Shown one piece after another: positions 1 to 7,969 of a stretch of 64,000 nt of DNA. The position numbers were made by a program, and so were the translations under genes. The stretch covers positions 1,240,001 through 1,304,000 of the forward strand of contig NZ_JAPEMT010000002.1 in the NCBI RefSeq assembly GCF_026342435.1, read 5' to 3'. How positions within the stretch are numbered: position 1 is the stretch's first letter; each line of letters starts with the position of its first letter. The stretch comes from Streptomyces sp. NBC_00237. GTDB taxonomy: Bacteria; Actinomycetota; Actinomycetes; Streptomycetales; Streptomycetaceae. The notes below the pieces were generated by a model. The model worked only from the letters and a program-made list of their open reading frames with translations, did no database searches and had not been told where the DNA came from.

Positions 1-1026
1 GAGTACACGCTTCCGATCGACGAGCGACTGCGTGCCGCCGTCCGCAACGACCGCGCCCGACTCGGCCAGATCGAGATCGAGGTGGAGAGTCACCTCCGCC
101 CTCGCGACATCCAGGCGCGGATACGAGCAGGAGCCTCTGCCGAAGAGGTCGCCCAGATGGCCGGAATCCCGGTCGACCGGGTGCGCCGCTTCGAGGGCCC
201 CGTGCTCGCCGAGCGCGCCTTCATGGCCGAGCGCGCACGGAAGACGCCGGTGCGGCGTCCCGGTGAGAACGCGGGACCGCAGCTCGGCGAGGCGGTGCAC
301 GAGCGGCTGCTGCTGCGCGGCGCCGACAAGGAGACGGTCCTCTGGGACTCCTGGCGTCGTGACGACGGCACCTGGGAGGTCCTCCTCGTCTACCGGGTGG
401 CGGGCGAACCGCACTCGGCGAGCTGGACGTACGACCCGCCGCGCAGGCTGGTCGCTGCCGTGGACGACGAGGCGCGCTCGCTGATCGGCGAGAGCGACGA
501 CCTGCCCGCGGCTCCCGAGCCGAGCTTCCCGTTCGTGCCCCGCATCGCGCGGCTGCCGCGCGACCGGCCGCTGGACCGGGCCCTCGACCGTTCCCTGGAA
601 CGGCCGCTGGACCGTGCCCTGGACCGGCAGCTGGAGCGGCCCTCGCCGCCCGTCATGCCTGCCATGGACGCGGACGACGGTGGGTCCGAGCGCGATTCGC
701 TGACCAGCCTCCTGGAGGCCGTGCCCAGCTTCCGAGGGGACATGGTGGTGCCGGAGCGTCAGGTTCCGCCGCCTCCGCCGGAGCCGCCGACGGCGATCGA
801 GGCGGACGAACCCGAATCCGTACCGGAGGAGCCCCCCGCGGCCGCCGGGGCGGGTGCGGCGTACGCGGACGTACTGATGCCGCGTGCCGTGGCGGGCCAC
901 CGGGACCGGCTCGTCGGCACGACGGACCGGCAGGCGGAGGCGGACGGCGTACGTCCGGGCCGCCGGGCCGCGGTGCCGAGCTGGGACGAGATCGTCTTCG
1001 GCACGCGCAGGAAGAAGCAGGAGTAA
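1..1026 (+). CDS. sepH: Septation protein SepH, 5' end outside window
   Basis: The reading frame is already open at base 1 (it reads EYTLPIDERLRAAVRND), so the true start lies upstream of the window. SepH is an actinobacterial cell-division protein that stimulates assembly of FtsZ into Z-rings in the cytoplasm. The conserved N-terminal DUF3071 region includes a helix-turn-helix-like stretch (IQARIRAGASAEEVAQMAGI) and the segment WDSWRRDDGTWEVLLVYRV. It is followed by an Arg/Asp/Leu-rich imperfect repeat (RPLDRALDRSLERPLDRALD) and a long disordered acidic/proline linker, then a short C-terminus ending SWDEIVFGTRRKKQE. This layout matches Streptomyces SepH. Identification is secure; only the start is missing. 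Confidence 0.93.
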   Translation, partial: EYTLPIDERLRAAVRNDRARLGQIEIEVESHLRPRDIQARIRAGASAEEVAQMAGIPVDRVRRFEGPVLAERAFMAERARKTPVRRPGENAGPQLGEAVHERLLLRGADKETVLWDSWRRDDGTWEVLLVYRVAGEPHSASWTYDPPRRLVAAVDDEARSLIGESDDLPAAPEPSFPFVPRIARLPRDRPLDRALDRSLERPLDRALDRQLERPSPPVMPAMDADDGGSERDSLTSLLEAVPSFRGDMVVPERQVPPPPPEPPTAIEADEPESVPEEPPAAAGAGAAYADVLMPRAVAGHRDRLVGTTDRQAEADGVRPGRRAAVPSWDEIVFGTRRKKQE

Positions 1027-1067
1027 CACGGGAGCAGCAGGAGTAGACGGCGGTACGTCGTCGTGGT

Positions 1068-1099
1068 GAAGGGCCCGTACGTTCGCGTACGGGCCCTTC
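1068..1099. terminator. Bidirectional hairpin terminator
   Basis: A perfect 13-bp stem (1068-1080 with 1087-1099) closes a 6-nt loop between the convergent sepH and sulfurtransferase genes. It carries no clear U-tract, as is common in Streptomyces, and can serve both strands. Confidence 0.8.
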
Positions 1100-1112
1100 G
1101 TCGTCGGGGTGA

Positions 1113-1946
1113 CTAGCGCGGGTCGGGTCCTGTGGCGACCGGGCGGGACGCGTCCGACGACCATTCGGACCAGGACCCCGCGTACAGCGCCGCCTCGACG
1201 CCCGCGAGCTCCAGGGCCAGCACCTGGTGTGCGCCGGAGACGCCCGAGCCGCAGTAGACCCCGACGGTCGGGGCCTTCAGCGCGCCCAGTGCCGCGAAGC
1301 GCTCCGCCAGTTCGGCGGCGGGCTTGAAGCGGCCGTCGGCGGTGGCGTTCTCGCTGGTGGGGGCGGAGACGGCGCCCGGGATGTGGCCGCCGACACGGTC
1401 GATGGGCTCGACGTCGCCCCGGTAGCGCTCGGCCGCGCGGGCGTCGAGGAGCAGGCCCTCGTCCGAGGTGCCCAGCACGGCGGCGGCGTCCGCGTCGAGC
1501 AGGCCGATGCCGCCGGGGGACGGCTGGAAATCGCCCTCGGCGGGGGTCGGGAGTTCCGTGGACAGCTCGCCCGTCCAGGCGGCGAGGCCACCGTCCAGGA
1601 CCCGTACGTCCCGGTGCCCCGTCCAGCGCAGCAGCCACCAGGCGCGGGCCGCCGCCCAGCCGAGACCGCCGTCGTACACGACGACGGGAGTCCCTGCCGA
1701 GACGCCCGCGCGGCGCATGACCGCGCCGAAGGCCGCCGGGTCGGGCAACGGGTGGCGGCCGCCGGAACCGGGCGGTCCCGCCAGTTCCGCGTCGAGGTCG
1801 ACGAAGACCGCGCCGGGCAGGTGCCCGGCCTCGTACGCGGGACGCTGGTTCGGGCCGCCGAGCTGCCAGCGGACGTCGAGGAGGACGGGCGGACGGGGTC
1901 CCGCCGACTCGCCTGCGAGGTCGGCTGCGGAGATGATGGCGTTCAT
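1113..1946 (-). CDS. Rhodanese-family sulfurtransferase
   Basis: A two-domain rhodanese of about 277 aa that would transfer sulfane sulfur from thiosulfate or 3-mercaptopyruvate to a thiophilic acceptor in the cytoplasm. The N-terminal domain has the LLDVRW...GHLPGAVFVDLD signature. The C-terminal domain carries the active-site loop VYCGSGVSG with its cysteine persulfide site. The CGSGV type of loop is usual for actinobacterial SseA/CysA-like proteins and does not settle substrate preference. The second ATG (1946) was chosen because GAGG lies about 9 nt upstream of it, whereas GAGG abuts the first ATG (1955). It converges with sepH on a shared terminator and is transcribed alone. Confidence 0.9.
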   Translation of the reverse strand: MNAIISAADLAGESAGPRPPVLLDVRWQLGGPNQRPAYEAGHLPGAVFVDLDAELAGPPGSGGRHPLPDPAAFGAVMRRAGVSAGTPVVVYDGGLGWAAARAWWLLRWTGHRDVRVLDGGLAAWTGELSTELPTPAEGDFQPSPGGIGLLDADAAAVLGTSDEGLLLDARAAERYRGDVEPIDRVGGHIPGAVSAPTSENATADGRFKPAAELAERFAALGALKAPTVGVYCGSGVSGAHQVLALELAGVEAALYAGSWSEWSSDASRPVATGPDPR

Positions 1947-2120
1947 GGGGGCCATCCTCGCGCAGCGCCCGGCCCGGCCGGAACCGTGTGCGCCGGAGCA
2001 TCACCGGCCCCACCCGCAGCACGCCGCCCGCCCGCCACTCTCGTAACGAGGTGGAAACGAGACGCGCGGCGCGGCCGGGGCGCGCTCCGCGCCGGGTGGT
2101 GCAAGCATCTGCACGGGGCA

Positions 2121-2163
2121 CGAATCCGTACCGCAGCACACTCGGGCGCGAATCCGTACCGCA
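2121..2163 (+). repeat. 15-bp direct repeat upstream of VOC gene
   Basis: CGAATCCGTACCGCA occurs at 2121-2135 and again at 2149-2163, about 60-100 bp upstream of the ATG at 2222. The 28-bp register (near three helical turns) fits a pair of regulator half-sites or a small duplication. No regulator can be named. Confidence 0.5.
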
Positions 2164-2221
2164 CAACGGCGTGCACGCCCCGATCCCGTACGGCCACCAC
2201 GAATGGTCCGAGGAGAAGTTC

Positions 2222-2995
2222 ATGACCGAGGCTGCCGCTCGGCTCACGCCCGGCACCCCCTGCTGGGTGAGTCTGATGGTGCACCAGCTGCCCACCACCC
2301 AGGAGTTCTACGGAGCACTGTTCGGCTGGGAGTTCCGGCCGGGACCCCAGCAGCTCGGCCCGTACGTCCGGGCCCTGCTGGACGGAAAGGAAGTCGCCGG
2401 TCTGGGGCAGCTGCCGCCCGACCGGCACCTGCCCACCGCGTGGACGCCGTACCTGGCGACCGACGACGCGGGGGCCAGCGCACAGGTGATCAGCAGCAGT
2501 GGCGGCACCGTCGCGGTCGGGCCGCTGGACGCGGGGGACGCGGGGCGGATGGCCATCGCGTCCGATCCGGCGGGGGCGGTGTTCGGGCTCTGGCAGGCGG
2601 AAAGCCATGCGGGCACGGCGATCGCCGGGGCCCCGGGGACGCCCGTGTGGAACGAGCTGGTGACGCGGGAGACCTCCAGCATCGTGAAGTTCTACCAGGC
2701 CGTGTTCGGGTACGACGCGGAGCCGGTCGTCTCGGCCGACTTCGACTTCACGACGCTGCTCCTGGAGAAGAAGCCGGTGGCGTCGCTGCACGGGGTGGGG
2801 CACGCGCTGCCCCGGGACCGGGGCGCGCACTGGATGACGTACTTCGCGGTCGAGGACGCGGACGCGGCGGCGGCGCTGGTGACGGACCTGGGCGGGCACG
2901 TGGTCCAGCAGCCGAGGGAGACCGTGAGCGGGCGGGCGGCCGTGGTCGCCGATCCGGAGGGGGCAGTCTTCACGGTCGTACGGCCGCGAGGCTGA
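2222..2995 (+). CDS. VOC-family (glyoxalase/dioxygenase fold) protein
   Basis: A 257-aa protein with two tandem vicinal-oxygen-chelate modules. Each begins with the typical actinobacterial pattern (TPCWVSLMVHQLPTTQEFYGALFGWEF; TPVWNELVTRETSSIVKFYQAVFGYDA) and ends with DPAGAVFGLWQ / DPEGAVFTVV. Such proteins include glyoxalase-like and bleomycin-resistance-like members; the substrate cannot be read from sequence. The ATG at 2222 was chosen because GAGGAG lies 8-13 nt upstream, although the frame stays open further 5'. A related two-module protein sits in the RiPP cluster (24470-25162). It is monocistronic and ends in a shared terminator with the ABC genes. Confidence 0.85.
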   Translation: MTEAAARLTPGTPCWVSLMVHQLPTTQEFYGALFGWEFRPGPQQLGPYVRALLDGKEVAGLGQLPPDRHLPTAWTPYLATDDAGASAQVISSSGGTVAVGPLDAGDAGRMAIASDPAGAVFGLWQAESHAGTAIAGAPGTPVWNELVTRETSSIVKFYQAVFGYDAEPVVSADFDFTTLLLEKKPVASLHGVGHALPRDRGAHWMTYFAVEDADAAAALVTDLGGHVVQQPRETVSGRAAVVADPEGAVFTVVRPRG

Positions 2996-3004
2996 GGTTC
3001 TGGC

Positions 3005-3036
3005 GGTCGTACGGTCGTACGGTCGTAGGGTCGTAC
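3005..3036. repeat. Four tandem 8-bp units (GGTCGTAC)
   Basis: Four head-to-tail copies of GGTCGTAC (third copy GGTCGTAG) lie just after the VOC stop codon and before the terminator. Probably slippage-prone filler; no function visible. Confidence 0.7.
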
Positions 3037-3064
3037 GGTCGCCGTCGTCGAGTCGGGACGGGCC

Positions 3065-3093
3065 GGGTTCCGGGGCGGCGCTTCCCGGAACCC
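3065..3093. terminator. Hairpin terminator between convergent genes
   Basis: GGGTTCCGGG (3065-3074) pairs perfectly with CCCGGAACCC (3084-3093) around a 9-nt loop, between the VOC gene and the ABC exporter operon reading towards it. Confidence 0.8.
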
Positions 3094-3100
3094 GGGCAGT

Positions 3101-4879
3101 TCACTCCCCCACAGGTGCCAGGGACACGCTCCAGAAGTCGGCGTAACGGCCGCCGCGCAGGAGCAGGTCCTCGTGGCTGCCCTGTTCGGTGATGCCGCCG
3201 TTCTCCAGGAAGACGACGCGGTCCGCGCGGCGGACGGTGTGCATCCGGTGCGCGACCATCACCACGGTCCGACCCGCCATCAGGCGTTCGATGCCCTCCT
3301 GCACGGCCGTCTCGTTGACCGGGTCCAGCGCGGAGGTCACCTCGTCGAGGAGGACGACGGGCGCGTCCTTGAGGAGGGCGCGGGCGATCGAGACGCGTTG
3401 GCGTTCGCCGCCGGACAGGCGGGCGCCGCCCTCGCCGACGTGAGCGGCCCAGCCGCCGGGGAGTCGTTCGACCACCTCGTCGAGGCGGGCCGCTGCCGCC
3501 GCTTCGCGTACGTCGGCGTCGGTCGCGGTGGGGCGGCCGAGGCGGACGTTGTCCTCGATGGTGCCGTCGAAGAGGTAGACGTCCTGGAACACGATGGCGA
3601 ACCGTGCCATCAGGACCTCCGGGTCGACGGCGCGCACGTCGACGCCGCCCACGCGGACCGCTCCCGCGTCGACGTCGTAGAACCGGGCGAGGAGTTGGAG
3701 CAGGGTGGACTTGCCCGCGCCGGAGGGGCCGACGACGGCGAGGCGCTGGCCTGCGGGGACGGTCAGGGAGACGTGGTCGAGGACGGGTGAGCGGTCGTCG
3801 GCGTGCTCGTGGGCACGGTTGTTGGCGTCTGCGTTGGCGTCTGCGTTGGCGTTGGCGTTGGCGTGCCGGAAGGTGACGGAGTCGAATTCCAGGTCGTGGC
3901 CGTCAGGGCGGACCGGGTCGGTGGGCACGGGGAGCGGCTCGGTGCGCAGGACGGCGTCGAGCTTGGTCAACACGGTTCGGGCGACGCGGAGTTGGCCGCC
4001 GATGTCGGTGAGGGAGAGGAGGGGGTCGGCGCAGCGGGCGGCGAGGATCAGGATCGCCAGGGTCTCGGCGACGCCGATGCTGCCGCCGAGTGCGAGGTGG
4101 GCGCCCAGCGCGAGGAGGCCGGTGAAGGCCGCCTGCACGGTCAGGCCGAGGCCGACGACGCCGGGCAGGGCGGCCAGGGTGGAGCGGCGGGTGGCGCGCT
4201 GCATCTCCTGGAGTGCGTCGTCGAGCAGGGCGAAGCGTTCGGCCGTGCGACCGCCCGCGCGCAGGACGGGCTGGGCCTTGAGGTACTCGACGACCCGGTC
4301 GGTGGCTTCTGCGTCGCGGCGTTCGCGTTCCTCGTCGGTGGTGGTGGAGGCGCGTGAGGTCCGGAGCTGGATCGCGGCGACGACGGGGACGGCGGCGAGG
4401 GCGGCGAGGCCCAGCTGCCAGTCGAAGGCGAGCATCACGGCGACGATGGTCAGCGGGGTGACGCTCGCGGAGACGAACGGCTGGAGCAGGTGGGCGATCA
4501 CGGACATCGCCTGGAGGACGCCCCGGCCCGCGAGCACGGACACCTCGCCGACGCGGCCGGAGGCGTACCAGCCCAGGGGCAGCCGGGCCAGGTGGTCGCC
4601 GAGGCGGTGGTACATGCCGCTGAGCAGGGTGGCGCCGACCTGGAAGCCGGACAGGTCGCTGACGTAGCGCAGTACGGCGTAGACGGCGACGGCCGCGCCG
4701 AAGGCGGTCAGCCAGGGCCAGGCGTCGGTGGGGGTGCTGCCGAAGAGTTCGCGGAGGACGGGGACGAGGAGGGCGTAGGAGAGGCCCTCGGCGATGGCGG
4801 TGGCGGTCATCAGGGCGATGGTGCGGCGGACGGGTGGGGCGTATCGGGGGCCCAGGACGCTGAGGAGGGTGCGGATCAT
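3101..4879 (-). CDS. ABC half-exporter, membrane plus ATPase domains (second gene)
   Basis: A 592-aa type IV ABC exporter half: an N-terminal six-helix membrane domain (about 1-310) and a C-terminal nucleotide-binding domain with Walker A GPSGAGKS near 385, signature LSGGERQR near 488 and Walker B VVLLDEVTSALDP near 513. It starts inside the end of the preceding half-exporter (ATGA overlap at 4876-4879), so the two are translationally coupled and probably form a heterodimer. A low-complexity Asn/Ala/Asp linker (NANANADANADANN) separates the two domains. The gene pair is divergent from a TetR repressor, a common arrangement for drug-efflux pumps and for some siderophore/heme importers of this fold; the substrate is unknown. 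Confidence 0.88.
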   Translation of the reverse strand: MIRTLLSVLGPRYAPPVRRTIALMTATAIAEGLSYALLVPVLRELFGSTPTDAWPWLTAFGAAVAVYAVLRYVSDLSGFQVGATLLSGMYHRLGDHLARLPLGWYASGRVGEVSVLAGRGVLQAMSVIAHLLQPFVSASVTPLTIVAVMLAFDWQLGLAALAAVPVVAAIQLRTSRASTTTDEERERRDAEATDRVVEYLKAQPVLRAGGRTAERFALLDDALQEMQRATRRSTLAALPGVVGLGLTVQAAFTGLLALGAHLALGGSIGVAETLAILILAARCADPLLSLTDIGGQLRVARTVLTKLDAVLRTEPLPVPTDPVRPDGHDLEFDSVTFRHANANANADANADANNRAHEHADDRSPVLDHVSLTVPAGQRLAVVGPSGAGKSTLLQLLARFYDVDAGAVRVGGVDVRAVDPEVLMARFAIVFQDVYLFDGTIEDNVRLGRPTATDADVREAAAAARLDEVVERLPGGWAAHVGEGGARLSGGERQRVSIARALLKDAPVVLLDEVTSALDPVNETAVQEGIERLMAGRTVVMVAHRMHTVRRADRVVFLENGGITEQGSHEDLLLRGGRYADFWSVSLAPVGE

Positions 4880-7005
4880 CGGGGGTCGTCTCCTTGCGGG
4901 GCTCCGGTGGGGGTGGGGCGGGGTTCGGCTCCGTCGGGGGTGGGGCGGGAGGTGGTGGGGTGGGGGGTGTCGGTGGGTGGGGTGTCGGTGGGTGGGATGT
5001 CGGTGGGATGGGCGGGGGCGAGGGGGTCGGCTCCGCCGGGGGTCGGTGGGAGGTGGGATTTCCAGAAGGAGGTGAAGGGGCCCGGGGTGGTGAGGAGTTG
5101 GGTCGGTGGGCCGGATGCGACGATGCGGCCGTGGTCCAGCAGGACGACCGTGTCGGCGTCGGCGATCGTCTCCAGGCGGTGGGCGATGACCAGGACCGTA
5201 CGGTCGCCGCCCCGGCTCGCCAGGGCGTGCCGCACGGCTTGTTCGGTCTGGGGGTCGGCGAACGCGGTGGCCTCGTCGAGCACCAGGACGGGCGCGTCGG
5301 CGAGGAGGGCGCGGGCGAGGGCGACGCGTTGGGCCTCGCCGCCGGAGAGCCCGGCGTCCTCGCCGATCACCGAGTCGTAACCGCGCGGCAGTTGGAGGAT
5401 GCGGTCGTGGATGTGCGCCAGCTCGGCGGCCCGGACGACGGCGTCTCGGTCGGCGTGCGGGACGGCGAGGGCGATGTTGTCGGCGAGGGACGCACGCAGC
5501 AGCCGTACGTCCTGGAAGACGAAGGAGACCGTGCGGTACAGGTCGCGGGCGGCGATGTCGCGCAGGTCGACGCCGCCGAGGCGCACCGAGCCGCGGGTGG
5601 GGTCGAAGAAGCGCGGGAGGAGCTGGACGAGGGTGGACTTGCCACTGCCCGAGGGGCCCACGACGGCGGTGACCGTGCCGGGTTCGAGCACGAGGTCGAT
5701 GCCGCGCAGGACCTCGCGGGGGACTTCGCGGGAGTCCGCGCCGGGGGCGCCGGACGCGTGGGGTCCGGTGGGCGCGTCGGGGCCGGTGGGCGCGTCGGCC
5801 TCGTCGGGTCCGCCGGGGGTGCCGGATGCGTCGGGGCCGGTGGGCGCGTCGGCCTCGTCGGGTCCGCCGGGGGTGCCGGATGCGTCGGGGCCGGTGGGCG
5901 CGTCGGCCTCGTAGGCGAAGTGGACGTCGTGCAGTTCCACCCGGTGGCCCTGGGGGGTCCGCGGGTGTGGTGGCTGGGACAGCGGTTCGACCCCCAGGAC
6001 GTCACGGATGCGGCCGACCGCGCGGCGGGCGGTCTGGAGGTCGTCGAAGCCGTGGCCGAGAGCGGCGAGCGGGGCCGTCAGTCCGAGGCCCAGGAGAAGG
6101 AAGGGCACGAGGTCGGCCGGGGCCAGTCGGCCGCCCGTGATCAGGACGGCCCCGCCGGTCAGGACGGTCAGCATCACGAAGGGCGGCGACAGGGCGAACT
6201 GCATGGCCGCGGCGGGGCGGGCCACACCGCGCACCCACCGGGTGAAGGTGGTGACGAAGACGTCGGCGGCCGTACGGAACGCGGCGTGCGCGCGCCCTGA
6301 CCCGCCGAATGCCTTGACCACCGCGATGCCCTCGACGAACTCGACGACGGAGTGCGCGATCCGCCCCGTGCCCGCGTCGAAGTCGGCCTGCTCGCGCTGT
6401 CGGGCCGGAGTCATCATCAGCGGCACGAACGCGACGGCGAGCACCACCGGAATCAGGGTGATCAGGGTGAGCCGCCAGTCGACGGTGAGGAGGTAGCCGA
6501 GCGAGGCGAGGGGGACCACGAAGGCGGAGACCAGTTCGCCGGGGGCGTGGGCGACGAAGGGGTGCACGGCCGAGACGTCCTCCCCCACCACCTTGGCGAG
6601 TTCGCCGGTCCTGCGCCGGGAGAACCAGCCGATCGGGACGCGGCCCAACTGCTCGGCGAGCCGCCTGCGGAACGTCAACTGCACGCGCCCGTCCAGGACA
6701 TGGCCGATCGCGGAGGAGGCCGACGTGCAGAGCAGCCGTACTAACAGGCCCGTGACGCCCAGGAGTACGAGGTTCCAGACGTGGCCGGAGTCGGGCGGCC
6801 CCGGCGCCAGCATCGTGCGCGCCAGCTCGACGACCGCAAGCAGCGGGGCGAGACCCGCGAGGGCGCCGGTCACCTGGAAGGCCACGAGGGCGGCGAAGTT
6901 CCCTGCGTACGGGCGCAGGAGCGAAGTCGTGGTCGGCTTCGTCCCGGGTGTCGGGCGCGGGGGCCGCGTCGCTGAGGGAGCTGCGGCAGAGTCGGTGACG
7001 GCCAT
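4876..7005 (-). CDS. ABC half-exporter, membrane plus ATPase domains (first gene)
   Basis: A 709-aa half-exporter with membrane domain (about 30-330) and ATPase domain: Walker A GPSGSGKS near 452, LSGGEAQR near 553, VLVLDEATAFADP. The ATG at 7005 was preferred over 7050 because AAAGGAGAG lies about 5 nt upstream. Between the domains is a tandem 18-residue repeat rich in TGPDASGTPGGPDEADAP, encoded by the 54-bp DNA repeat at 5779-5911. A proline/threonine-rich tail (PTDTPPTDTP) follows the ATPase. It is first in a two-gene operon with the downstream half-exporter and divergent from the TetR gene at 7193, which is the likely repressor. Confidence 0.88.
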   Translation of the reverse strand: MAVTDSAAAPSATRPPRPTPGTKPTTTSLLRPYAGNFAALVAFQVTGALAGLAPLLAVVELARTMLAPGPPDSGHVWNLVLLGVTGLLVRLLCTSASSAIGHVLDGRVQLTFRRRLAEQLGRVPIGWFSRRRTGELAKVVGEDVSAVHPFVAHAPGELVSAFVVPLASLGYLLTVDWRLTLITLIPVVLAVAFVPLMMTPARQREQADFDAGTGRIAHSVVEFVEGIAVVKAFGGSGRAHAAFRTAADVFVTTFTRWVRGVARPAAAMQFALSPPFVMLTVLTGGAVLITGGRLAPADLVPFLLLGLGLTAPLAALGHGFDDLQTARRAVGRIRDVLGVEPLSQPPHPRTPQGHRVELHDVHFAYEADAPTGPDASGTPGGPDEADAPTGPDASGTPGGPDEADAPTGPDAPTGPHASGAPGADSREVPREVLRGIDLVLEPGTVTAVVGPSGSGKSTLVQLLPRFFDPTRGSVRLGGVDLRDIAARDLYRTVSFVFQDVRLLRASLADNIALAVPHADRDAVVRAAELAHIHDRILQLPRGYDSVIGEDAGLSGGEAQRVALARALLADAPVLVLDEATAFADPQTEQAVRHALASRGGDRTVLVIAHRLETIADADTVVLLDHGRIVASGPPTQLLTTPGPFTSFWKSHLPPTPGGADPLAPAHPTDIPPTDTPPTDTPHPTTSRPTPDGAEPRPTPTGAPQGDDPR
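5779..5911. repeat. 54-bp in-frame tandem repeat in ABC linker
   Basis: Two complete identical 54-bp units (5779-5832, 5833-5886) and a partial third (5887-5911) keep the reading frame and add 18-aa units to the interdomain linker of the ABC protein. Likely variable in length between strains. Confidence 0.85.
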
Positions 7006-7050
7006 CGGGCTCTCCTTTCCGTTCGTCTTCGCAGGGGCACGTCGATGCAA

Positions 7051-7065
7051 TTACTGTACGCGTAA
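7051..7065. promoter_or_regulatory. Candidate TetR operator in divergent promoter region
   Basis: TTACTGTACGCGTAA in the 187-bp gap between the ABC operon (start 7005) and the TetR gene (start 7193) has TTAC/GTAA arms around 7 bp. It lies in a small A/T-rich patch, 46 bp upstream of the ABC start. Position and partial symmetry suggest the repressor site; no footprint is implied. Confidence 0.4.
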
Positions 7066-7192
7066 GAAAACTAAACCTCCAGGGACTTGGGCACGGGACG
7101 CGGACGGGGTACGCACGGGGCACGACGGTGGGGCACGCTCGTCCGCGCGTACGCTGGGGACGCCCCCGGAGAAGAATGAGGAAGCGAAACCC

Positions 7193-7882
7193 GTGCAGCC
7201 CACACCCGATTCCGGCAAGGCAGGGCGTCCGGACACCGGCCGTTCGGGCAAGGTCGGCCGCCCGCCCCGGCTTTCCCTCGACGCGATCCTCGCCACCGCC
7301 GGGCGCATCCTCGACACGGAGGGGGCCGGGGCACTGTCCATGCGCCGCCTGGCGCGGGAGCTCAACAGCACGCCGATGTCCCTGTACCACCACGTACAGG
7401 ACAAGGACGATCTGCTGATGCTGCTCCTGGACGCGTACGCCCAGGACATTCCGCGACCCGAGCTGCCCGATGAGCCCCGCGAGAAGCTGGCCGTCTGTGC
7501 GCGGACGTTCCACGACATCCTGGCGGACCGCCCCTGGATCGTGGAGGTGCTGTCCTCCGACGCCTTCGCGAGCGTCTCCGCGATGTGGATGGTGGAGGGC
7601 GTGGTCGACGCACTGATCGGGTGCGGCCTCACTCCGGAGGACGCGGCGTACGCCTACCGCGTCATCTGGACGTACACCGTCGGGGAACTGACCCTGCTCC
7701 ACCGGGAGCGGCCCCGGGAGCGGGACAGGCCCACGCGGCTGGAGCTCACCATGGCGTCCTTGGACGCGGAGGAGTTCCCGAGGCTCGCCGCCTTCGGGGG
7801 CCGGTGGAACGAAGTGACCGCGGCGGACGACCACCACCGTGGCCTGGAGGCCGTGATCGACGGGCTGCTCGCCCAGGCGTGA
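7193..7882 (+). CDS. TetR-family transcriptional regulator
   Basis: A 229-aa repressor-type protein. The N-terminal helix-turn-helix covers about 30-75 (LSLDAILATAGRILDTEGAG...LARELNSTPMSLYHHVQDKDDLL), followed by an all-helical ligand-binding domain of the TetR_C type typical of drug-responsive regulators. The GTG at 7193 is chosen because GAGGAAG lies about 8 nt upstream; a short disordered Gly/Arg/Lys tail (GKVGRPPR) precedes the DNA-binding domain. It is divergent from the two ABC half-exporters and most likely controls them and itself through the shared intergenic region. Confidence 0.88.
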   Translation: MQPTPDSGKAGRPDTGRSGKVGRPPRLSLDAILATAGRILDTEGAGALSMRRLARELNSTPMSLYHHVQDKDDLLMLLLDAYAQDIPRPELPDEPREKLAVCARTFHDILADRPWIVEVLSSDAFASVSAMWMVEGVVDALIGCGLTPEDAAYAYRVIWTYTVGELTLLHRERPRERDRPTRLELTMASLDAEEFPRLAAFGGRWNEVTAADDHHRGLEAVIDGLLAQA

Positions 7883-7969
7883 GGGGTGGATGCGTAACCC
7901 CGATTTACGTAGCGGTGAGCCGCGTTGACGTACCGGACCGGCGCGTCGCCGCCCCTAGCCTTCCTGCCC

